A DNA stretch of 12,001 nt from Ruminococcaceae bacterium UBA7147 (GTDB taxonomy: Bacteria; Bacillota; Clostridia; Oscillospirales; Acutalibacteraceae): NCBI GenBank assembly GCA_002491825.1, contig DKWR01000016.1:1-12001 (forward strand), read 5' to 3'. Within the stretch, counting starts at the first letter, position 1, and the number at the start of each line of letters is the position of its first letter. The notes beneath the pieces are model-generated. The model was not told where the DNA came from, did no database searches, and saw nothing but the letters and a program-made list of their open reading frames with translations. The position numbers were made by a program, and so were the translations under genes. Of the stretch, positions 6,790 through 12,001 are shown in pieces.

Positions 6790-6839
6790 AAAAAACGGTA
6801 AATGAAACTGCTTTTTATTGCAATTTCATTTACCGTTTT
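6790..6839 (-). terminator. Terminator of the rnf operon, possibly bidirectional
   Basis: AAAACGGTAAATGAAA (6792-6807) and TTTCATTTACCGTTTT (6824-6839) form a perfect 16-bp stem, with a further TGC/GCA pairing in the loop. On the minus strand it lies 21 nt after the rnfB stop and is followed by six T (6795-6790). That makes it the likely end of the rnf transcript. On the plus strand the T-run is only four, so it may work weakly as a second stop for amylase 2. Confidence 0.85.
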
Positions 6840-6844
6840 AATTT

Positions 6845-6873
6845 GTTAATTGTACATTGTTAATTGTCAATTA
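6845..6873. repeat. AATTGT short repeats overlapping the rnfB stop codon
   Basis: GTTAATTGT occurs at 6845-6853 and 6859-6867, and TAATTG-T-CAATTA (6861-6873) is a near-palindrome. The rnfB stop codon (6862-6860) and its last codons lie inside this repeat. Confidence 0.5.
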
Positions 6874-7693
6874 TTTTCGTTGCATTTGTAAAATTCGAAA
6901 TCCTTATGCAACCTGTTGTGCATTCACTTGCGCAAATGCCGAAGTCCTCGCACTCGGGGCATTTTGAATAGTCGATAACGGCGAGGTTATCTTGAACCTT
7001 AATCGCACCTGTCGAGCAGACCTTTTCGCACTTCTTACAGCCGATACAGCCGTTTTTGCAAGCCTTGCGTGTGATGCCGCCCTTGTCCGTGTTACTGCAC
7101 GTCACGACAACTCTTTCAACATCAGCCATAAGCGAAATGAGGTGGTTCGGGCAGGCTTTAACGCAGAGTCCACAGCCGACGCAACGCCTTGAATCAATGT
7201 GAGCAATGCCGTTGTTTATGCAGATTGCGTCGTTCGGACAGACCTTTGCGCAGTCGCCGAGCCCCATACAGCCGTAGGGACATTCGCCCTTTGAACCGAA
7301 AATCAGCTTTGCGGCGGCACAGCTTTCAATTCCGTCATACTCTACCTTGTCTTGCGTGTAAGTGCAGTCGCCTGAACAGTGCACAACGGCAACCTGTTCA
7401 ACAACGTCCTCAAACTCAACGCCGAGAATTTCGCTTAATTTCCTTGAAACCGAATCACCGCCCGGAACGCAGAGGTTGGTAGCCGTAACCTCGTTTTCAG
7501 CAAGTGCCTTTGCGTAGCCGTCACAGCCTGCAAAGCCGCAGGCTCCGCAGTTTGCACCCGGCAGGCACTCACGGATTTCGGGTATTTTTTCGTTTTCCTT
7601 TACAGCCATAATTTTTGATGCGACTGCAAGCACCACGGCACAGATTGCGCCGATAATCACAACGGGGATAACCGCAGTTAAAATCTCATTCAT
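6860..7693 (-). CDS. rnfB: Rnf complex subunit B, multi-cluster ferredoxin-like protein
   Basis: This 277-aa membrane-anchored iron-sulfur protein is thought to take electrons from reduced ferredoxin into the Rnf complex. Residues 5-28 form one membrane anchor. An N-terminal 4Fe-4S domain follows with Cys49, 52, 57 and 75 in NCGACGFAGC...C. Further groups are Cys138/142/148/152, a classic ferredoxin motif Cys171/174/177/181, a second Cys216/219/222/226, and a C-terminal group Cys245/248/254/258/262. Some clusters may share ligands with cysteines from neighbouring motifs. The length is typical of clostridial RnfB, which is longer than the proteobacterial form. It is the last gene of the operon, 12 nt after rnfA, with a GGAGGTG ribosome binding site in the gap. 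Its last residues (IIDN) are encoded by an intergenic-type repeat. Confidence 0.96.
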   Translation of the reverse strand: MNEILTAVIPVVIIGAICAVVLAVASKIMAVKENEKIPEIRECLPGANCGACGFAGCDGYAKALAENEVTATNLCVPGGDSVSRKLSEILGVEFEDVVEQVAVVHCSGDCTYTQDKVEYDGIESCAAAKLIFGSKGECPYGCMGLGDCAKVCPNDAICINNGIAHIDSRRCVGCGLCVKACPNHLISLMADVERVVVTCSNTDKGGITRKACKNGCIGCKKCEKVCSTGAIKVQDNLAVIDYSKCPECEDFGICASECTTGCIRISNFTNATKIIDN

Positions 7694-7705
7694 AGCGCAC
7701 CTCCG

Positions 7706-8296
7706 TTATGCAAACAGGTTTTCGACAACGCCCGAAAATCCCAGGAAGGACAGCGAGGTTATCGAAGCCGCAACGAGCGTTATGGGAAGTCCCTGAAACG
7801 CCTTTGGAATGTCGGCGCCCTCAAGCTTTGAGCGAACGCCCGAGAACATTACCATTGCAAGGAAGAATCCAAGTCCGCTTCCGAGCGAGTTTACCATTGA
7901 TTCTGCAAATGTATATCCCTCGTCAATGTTGAGGATTGTAACGCCGAGTACGGCACAGTTTGTCGTAATCAGCGGAAGATACACGCCCAGCGATTTGTGA
8001 AGCGAGGGAATGTACTTTTTAAGCACGATTTCAACAAGCTGAACGAGCGAGGCAATTACGAGGATAAAGACGATTGTCTGAAGATAGCCGAGGTTGTTCG
8101 GGTCAAGCAGATACGTTTGTATCGGCCACGTGACAGCCGTTGCAATGAGCATTACGAAGATTACCGCAAGGCTCATTCCCGTTGCCTGATTCAGCTTTTT
8201 GGAAACGCCGAGGAACGGACAGATTCCCAAAAATCTCGACAGAACGTAGTTGTTGATGAAAACAGCGGAGAGCATAATTATAATGAATTTTGTCAT
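7706..8296 (-). CDS. rnfA: Rnf complex integral membrane subunit A
   Basis: This 196-aa hydrophobic protein of the RnfA/RnfE (NqrE/NqrD) family has about six predicted membrane helices. It is the core of the ion-pumping membrane part of ferredoxin:NAD+ oxidoreductase. Its only two cysteines, Cys26 (GICPFLGVSKK) and Cys114 (TTNCAVLGV), match the conserved pair that in this family contributes to an intramembrane iron-sulfur centre shared with RnfE. The start codon overlaps the rnfE stop in ATGA, with AAGGAGG in the end of rnfE as its ribosome binding site, so translation is probably coupled. Confidence 0.96.
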   Translation of the reverse strand: MTKFIIIMLSAVFINNYVLSRFLGICPFLGVSKKLNQATGMSLAVIFVMLIATAVTWPIQTYLLDPNNLGYLQTIVFILVIASLVQLVEIVLKKYIPSLHKSLGVYLPLITTNCAVLGVTILNIDEGYTFAESMVNSLGSGLGFFLAMVMFSGVRSKLEGADIPKAFQGLPITLVAASITSLSFLGFSGVVENLFA

Positions 8297-8970
8297 TTTG
8301 CTTCCTCCTTTTCACCGCAGGCGGCTTTGTTGCAAACCTCAGCTGACGGACAGCCGGCACAGCCAAAGCTCTTTTTGGCGTTCTTGCCGCCCGAGATTTT
8401 ATTTACAATTGCAATTAAAATACCGAATACAAGGAATCCGCCGGGCGCCATTGTCATAATGGAAATGTTGTTGTCGGCGAGAACCGGAATTTCAATTCCC
8501 ATCCACGTTCCGTTGCCGAGCACCTCACGGATTGTAGCCATCAAAAGCAACGCAAGCGTAAAGCCTGCGCCCATTCCCACAGCGTCAATTGCCGAGTCGA
8601 TTACCTTGTTTTTGTTTGCGAACATTTCGGCTCTGCCGAGGATTATGCAGTTTACCACAATAAGCGGCAGGTAGATTCCGAGCGCTTCGTCAAGCGCAGG
8701 AGCAAATGCCTTTACGAGCATCTGCACCATTGTTACAAAGCCTGCTATAAGCACGATGTAGCAGGGAATACGCACCTTGTCGGGGATTACTTTGCGCAGT
8801 GCGGAGATTACGATGTTTGAACAGAGCAGAACTACCGTAGCCGCCGCACCCATTCCGAGAGCACTCATTACGTTGGTCGTAACCGCAAGCGTGGGGCAGG
8901 TTCCGAGCACAAGCACAAGAACAGGGTTTTCCTTGATGATACCCTTCAGAAGATTCTGTCTTTTGTTCAT
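8293..8970 (-). CDS. rnfE: Rnf complex integral membrane subunit E
   Basis: This 225-aa membrane protein is homologous to RnfA, with about six helices. The conserved Cys25 (LGTCPTLAV) and Cys108 (VVNCIILGR) should complete the intramembrane iron-sulfur site with RnfA. The lysine-rich N-terminus suggests a cytoplasmic start. After the last helix (ending near residue 190) a hydrophilic tail contains four cysteines, Cys204, 207, 213 and 218, spaced CX2CX5CX4C and ending in charged residues. This tail is not needed for the known family fold and may bind a metal or be a redox handle. The start overlaps the rnfG stop in ATGA, preceded by GGAGG. Confidence 0.95.
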   Translation of the reverse strand: MNKRQNLLKGIIKENPVLVLVLGTCPTLAVTTNVMSALGMGAAATVVLLCSNIVISALRKVIPDKVRIPCYIVLIAGFVTMVQMLVKAFAPALDEALGIYLPLIVVNCIILGRAEMFANKNKVIDSAIDAVGMGAGFTLALLLMATIREVLGNGTWMGIEIPVLADNNISIMTMAPGGFLVFGILIAIVNKISGGKNAKKSFGCAGCPSAEVCNKAACGEKEEAK

Positions 8971-9503
8971 TTTCCTGCCTCCTTTACCATATCATACGCC
9001 TTGAAAGCGTCCTCAATTGCGTTTATGTATGCAGTTGAAGAAATTGTCGCACCTGTTATTGCGTCAACCTCGTTTAAGGTGTCAGCATTTTTTCCGCAGT
9101 ACTGATTTCTGTAAGGATCCTCGGCTGTCTTTGAGCCAAGACCGCTTGTTTCTGCGTGTGAAAGCGTTTTGCATTGCTCAATTACTCCGTTTGCGTCCAT
9201 TCCGCAAATCAGTTTCATATCTCCGCCGTAGCCCTTTGTCGTCAGCATAAAGACGTAACCTGCGTCGTTTGTCGCAGTATAAACCTCGGTTACTCTGTCG
9301 GGGAGATTTTCGATTTCGAGCTTTTCAAAACCGTCGGCTTCGGTCAGCACTTCCGACATAGCCTGTTCGGTCTTTTCCTGTTCGGCTTTTGCGATAATCG
9401 GCGAAGTTACCGAGTTGATGTAGGCAAGCAGAGCCGTAACAACAAGGCAGATGCAGACAAGCACAAGAACAGGCTTTATTATTTCGTTAAAACTTTTTTT
9501 CAT
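8967..9503 (-). CDS. rnfG: Rnf complex FMN-binding subunit G
   Basis: This 178-aa subunit has a single N-terminal membrane helix (residues 11-30) and an extracytoplasmic FMN-binding domain. The flavin attachment motif TGAT lies at 150-153 in DAITGATISS. Thr153 is the residue expected to carry FMN through a phosphoester bond, added by an ApbE-type transferase that is not encoded in this window. HAETSGLG (116-123) is another family signature. It relays electrons in the membrane part of the complex. The start overlaps the rnfD stop in ATGA. Confidence 0.95.
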   Translation of the reverse strand: MKKSFNEIIKPVLVLVCICLVVTALLAYINSVTSPIIAKAEQEKTEQAMSEVLTEADGFEKLEIENLPDRVTEVYTATNDAGYVFMLTTKGYGGDMKLICGMDANGVIEQCKTLSHAETSGLGSKTAEDPYRNQYCGKNADTLNEVDAITGATISSTAYINAIEDAFKAYDMVKEAGK

Positions 9504-10420
9504 TTTTTGCTACCTCCCACAAGAGGCTTTGAGCGTGTAAGCCTTGAAATGTAGGGCGTAAAGATGTTCATAAGCAGAATCGAGTACGAAACACCCTCGG
9601 GAGATGCGCCCCAGAAACGGATTAGAATGGTGATAAGTCCACAGCCAACGCCGAAAACAATCTTGCCCCACTTTGTGCAGGGTGTTGTAGCGTAGTCGGT
9701 AGCCATAAAGAATGCGCCGATGATAAGACCGCCCGACATAAGCTGATAGAGCGGAGCTTTGTCAAAAATCAGCGACATTACAAGCACAGTGCCGATAAAC
9801 GCAACGGGTGTGTGCCAAGTGATTACCTTTCTTGCAATCAGGTAAATACCGCCTGCAAGCAGAGCGATTGTACAGGTTTCACCCAGACAGCCGCCACGCA
9901 CGCCGAAGAGCAAATCGAGGTATGAGGGCAGAGAGTCAAGCTCGCCCTTGAACATCAGCGCAAGAGGAGTTGCGCTTGACGATGCGTCGGGGAACGTCCA
10001 CGTTGTCATAGCACCCGAAAACGCAGTCATCATCACAATTCTTGCGGTGATTGCAGGGTTTGCGAAGTTCTGACCGATTCCGCCGAAAAGCTGTTTTACA
10101 ACAACAATTGCAAACATACTTCCGAAAGCCGCCTGCCACAGAGGAATTGAAACAGGCAGATTGTAGGCGAGCAGAACGCCCGTTACAACAGCCGAAAGGT
10201 CAAAAATTGTGTTTTCCTTTTTGCAGATTTTTTCAAAAATCCATTCGGACAAAATGCACACTGCCACGCAAACGCCGATAACGAGCAGTGAACGCCAGCC
10301 GAAGATTATTACCGAGGCAACGCCTGCGGGGAGCAGAGCGATAAGCACGTCAAGCATAATTTTCTGCGTAGTCCTCGGTGAATTTATGTGCGGTGAAACG
10401 GAGGAAATCAGCTTATTCAT
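9500..10420 (-). CDS. rnfD: Rnf complex membrane flavoprotein subunit D
   Basis: This 306-aa protein has eight or more hydrophobic segments and is the NqrB-like membrane subunit that carries covalent FMN. The expected flavin site is Thr151 in SSATPLA (148-154), where many relatives have SGAT. The GASPEGVSYSILLMN signature (271-285) near the C-terminus is typical. The ATG at 10420 is chosen because it overlaps the rnfC stop in ATGA with AAGGAGG just upstream. An open frame continues 40 codons further upstream, but that part is antisense-free overlap with rnfC and does not resemble RnfD. Confidence 0.95.
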   Translation of the reverse strand: MNKLISSVSPHINSPRTTQKIMLDVLIALLPAGVASVIIFGWRSLLVIGVCVAVCILSEWIFEKICKKENTIFDLSAVVTGVLLAYNLPVSIPLWQAAFGSMFAIVVVKQLFGGIGQNFANPAITARIVMMTAFSGAMTTWTFPDASSSATPLALMFKGELDSLPSYLDLLFGVRGGCLGETCTIALLAGGIYLIARKVITWHTPVAFIGTVLVMSLIFDKAPLYQLMSGGLIIGAFFMATDYATTPCTKWGKIVFGVGCGLITILIRFWGASPEGVSYSILLMNIFTPYISRLTRSKPLVGGSKK

Positions 10421-11730
10421 TTTTTGTCCTCCTTCTGTTCTCTTAAGTATTTGTTGAGCTTTGCCTTTGCAAGCTTGTTGGTCTGAACAATGTGCCTTTT
10501 TGCAGGGCAGACATATGCACAGCAACCGCATTCCATACACAAATCGGCGCAGAGCTTTTTCAGCTCGTCACATTGGTCGAGCTTGTAAGCCTTTGCAATT
10601 GCTCTCGGGTCAAGCCTTAACGGACAGTGGTTTACGCACTCACCGCAGTTTATGCAGGCGGTTGTTTTGGGAGGACGAGCCTCCTTTTCGTCAAGCGCAA
10701 TTGCGGCGTTCGTCATTTTGAGTACGGGAACGTCGAGCGAAGAAACGGCAATTCCCATCATCGGGCCGCCGTAGAGCACCTTTTTCGGCTCGCTCTTAAA
10801 TCCGCCGCAGAACTCAAACAGCTTTTCAAGCGGTGTGCCTATGGGTGCGGTTACGTTTTTCGGCTCTTTCACAGCCGAGCCGTCAACGGTGATGCACTTT
10901 TCAACAAGCGGCATACCTGTTTCAATGTATTCTGCAATCTTTGCAAGCGTGGTGCAGTTGATTACGATTGCGCCCACGTCAAGCGGAAGTCCGCCCTTTG
11001 GAATCATTCTGCCTGTTGTGTTGTAGACAAGCACCTTTTCACCGCCCTGCGGATAAATTGAGGGGAGAACCTTTACTTCAACATTCTCTTTCGAATTTGC
11101 AAGCTCGGTCATCTTTTCAATGCAGGGCTTTTTGTTGTTTTCTATACCTATTATAATGCGTTTTTTGCCGAGGTACTTGTGGAGCAAATCAATTCCTTTT
11201 GAGATGTAATCTGCCTTGTCAAGCATTGTCCTTGTGTCCGAGGTTATGTACGGCTCGCACTCTGCCGAGTTGATAACGATTGTTTCAACTGCCGACAAAT
11301 CCTTTACTCCGAGCTTTACGAAGGTCGGAAAGCCTGCACCGCCGAGACCGACAACTCCGCTTTCCTTTACTGCGTTTACAAAGCTCTGAAAGTCCGTAAC
11401 AACAGGCGGCTTTACGCTTTCGCAGATTTCCTGTTCGCCGTCGGTTTCAATTACAACGGCTTTTGTTTTCATTCCGCCCGACATTGTGATTTCGTCAAGC
11501 TTTTTCACCTTGCCCGACACGCTCGAATGTACGGGTGCGCTGATGAATCCGTCGGACGAGCCGATAAGCTGACCGACTTTTACAAGCTCCCCGACCTTAA
11601 CTGTCGGAACGGCAGGCTTGCCGATATGCATAGACATCGGGATTACCACCGTTTCGGGCAGAGGGAGCCTTTGGGGTACGCTGTCCGCCGTGTGTTTTCG
11701 GTGCGGAACTCTGATACCGCTTAATTTCAT
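10417..11730 (-). CDS. rnfC: Rnf complex NADH-binding subunit C
   Basis: This 437-aa peripheral subunit on the cytoplasmic face is where NAD+ is reduced, or NADH oxidised in reverse. The N-terminal part (KHTADSVPQ, residues 13-20 region) is typical. The glycine-rich nucleotide/flavin site GLGGAGFPT spans 128-136, followed by SAECEPYITSD (155-165). Two 4Fe-4S motifs lie near the end: Cys359/362/365/369 and Cys398/401/404/408. It lacks the long alanine/lysine-rich C-terminal extension of gammaproteobacterial RnfC. The ATG at 11730 has TTGGAGGA 7 nt upstream; an in-frame TTG at 11745 overlaps that site and is rejected. It is the first gene of the operon. Confidence 0.96.
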   Translation of the reverse strand: MKLSGIRVPHRKHTADSVPQRLPLPETVVIPMSMHIGKPAVPTVKVGELVKVGQLIGSSDGFISAPVHSSVSGKVKKLDEITMSGGMKTKAVVIETDGEQEICESVKPPVVTDFQSFVNAVKESGVVGLGGAGFPTFVKLGVKDLSAVETIVINSAECEPYITSDTRTMLDKADYISKGIDLLHKYLGKKRIIIGIENNKKPCIEKMTELANSKENVEVKVLPSIYPQGGEKVLVYNTTGRMIPKGGLPLDVGAIVINCTTLAKIAEYIETGMPLVEKCITVDGSAVKEPKNVTAPIGTPLEKLFEFCGGFKSEPKKVLYGGPMMGIAVSSLDVPVLKMTNAAIALDEKEARPPKTTACINCGECVNHCPLRLDPRAIAKAYKLDQCDELKKLCADLCMECGCCAYVCPAKRHIVQTNKLAKAKLNKYLREQKEDKK

Positions 11731-11760
11731 ATCCCTATCCTCCAAGTAATTAATTATAAT

Positions 11761-11841
11761 GCGGAATTCGGAATGCGGAATGCGGAATTAACGGTCGCTC
11801 CGCTCCGAATTTGTAATAGTACGTGTTGTTTGGAAATATTT
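11761..11841 (+). repeat. Copy of dispersed modular repeat with GCGGAAT heptads
   Basis: Four short units GCGGAATT-CGGAAT-GCGGAAT-GCGGAATT (11761-11789) are followed by ACGGTCGCTCCG and then a 37-nt module (11805-11841) that matches 6642-6678 with four mismatches. The order of modules is the same as at 6583-6678. The heptad sequence itself differs (GCGGAAT here, GTGGAGT there). Confidence 0.6.
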
Positions 11842-11856
11842 CCTTTACTATCGTAG

Positions 11857-11876
11857 GGACACGGCGTGCCGTGTCC
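11857..11876. repeat. 8-bp palindrome GGACACGG/CCGTGTCC
   Basis: A perfect 8-bp inverted repeat surrounds the loop CGTG, preceded by CGTAG. It shares the CGTAGGG and CGTGTCC wording with the palindrome at 3861-3884. It would lie in the 5' leader of rnf if the promoter is upstream of it. Confidence 0.5.
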
Positions 11877-12001
11877 GTAGTGATTATAAGACTTTATCAA
11901 TTAAATCATCATTACGGTAACAAACAATCTTTTCTGTAGTACCTTATTAAAACTAATAATACACAAATTGTATGAAATATAAAATCAGCTTTTGATATTA
12001 A

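Larger units (their letters stand above)
6523..6859. other. Convergent intergenic region between amylase 2 and rnfB
   Basis: After the amylase terminator, this spacer holds the modular repeat (6583-6678), a small hairpin GGGACG/CGTCCC (6716-6721 and 6732-6737), the 16-bp hairpin at 6792-6839, and AATTGT repeats running into the end of rnfB. I see no gene. Confidence 0.6.
11746..12001. other. Leader and upstream region of the rnf operon
   Basis: No gene is seen. Next to rnfC lie GCGGAAT tandem repeats (11761-11789), a copy of a dispersed 37-nt module (11805-11841) and a palindrome (11857-11876). Minus-strand TATAAT boxes occur at 11888-11883 and 11758-11753, but neither has a good -35 box at the right distance, so the rnf promoter is not fixed. 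It may lie among the repeats or beyond the window. Confidence 0.5.

Noticed and set aside
6601..6801. 66-aa open frame in the convergent spacer
   Set aside because: It starts with GTG too close to an AGGAG, runs across the dispersed repeat and a terminator-proximal region, and matches no known family that I recognise.
7997..8674. 225-aa open frame antisense to rnfE and rnfA
   Set aside because: It is the reverse-strand shadow of two clear membrane protein genes, lacks a ribosome binding site and shows no family features.
10421..10540. 40-codon upstream extension of rnfD
   Set aside because: The extension overlaps the iron-sulfur part of rnfC in another frame and does not resemble RnfD. The ATG at 10420 has a ribosome binding site and an ATGA overlap like the other junctions.
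11861..11888. TATAAT on the minus strand as the rnf promoter -10 box
   Set aside because: No acceptable -35 box lies 16-18 bp upstream, so it is noted within the leader entry but not called as a promoter.
1..12001. CRISPR arrays, tRNA or rRNA genes, transposases, phage genes or toxin-antitoxin pairs
   Set aside because: I looked for regularly spaced repeats, cloverleaf-like runs and mobile-element proteins and found none. The repeats present are short, irregular and intergenic.

Overview
The window looks like chromosomal DNA of an anaerobic, gut-type Firmicute of the class Clostridia. The best guess is a starch-degrading member of the Oscillospiraceae/Ruminococcaceae. The reasons are the clostridial rnfCDGEAB gene order, AGGAGG-type ribosome binding sites, moderate base composition with AT-rich spacers, secreted GH13 amylases with a CBM26-like starch-binding module, and many short dispersed intergenic repeats. 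The genus is inferred, not proven. There is no sign of phage, transposase, CRISPR, tRNA or rRNA.

Layout. At 232-1141 (+) a Cof-type HAD phosphatase has its own promoter. At 1239-6580 (+) there is a tandem duplication. Two complete transcription units each carry a sigma-A promoter bracketed by an inverted repeat, a ~150-nt AT-rich leader, a secreted alpha-amylase-family gene (751 and 748 aa) and a rho-independent terminator. A 3704-4275 spacer with several hairpins separates them. Around 6790-6840 a 16-bp hairpin separates these from a convergent minus-strand operon. At 6860-11730 (-) lies the complete rnfCDGEAB operon for the ion-translocating ferredoxin:NAD+ oxidoreductase. Four of its five junctions are 4-nt ATGA overlaps, and the fifth is a 12-nt gap with a strong ribosome binding site. 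The rnf leader (11746-12001) holds a short tandem repeat, a dispersed repeat module and a palindrome.

How the genes fit together. The amylases would bind and hydrolyse starch-type glucans outside the cell. Fermenting the resulting glucose yields reduced ferredoxin, which Rnf oxidises with NAD+ while pumping Na+ or H+. The HAD enzyme probably dephosphorylates sugar phosphates or related metabolites. Nothing in the sequence shows that the three modules are co-regulated.

The most interesting signals are not a new gene system. They are the duplicated amylase unit with a 142-nt stretch of perfect nucleotide identity at its 3' end (likely gene conversion), the inverted repeat around both amylase promoters, a cysteine-rich tail on RnfE, and a modular intergenic repeat found in at least two good copies and one partial copy.
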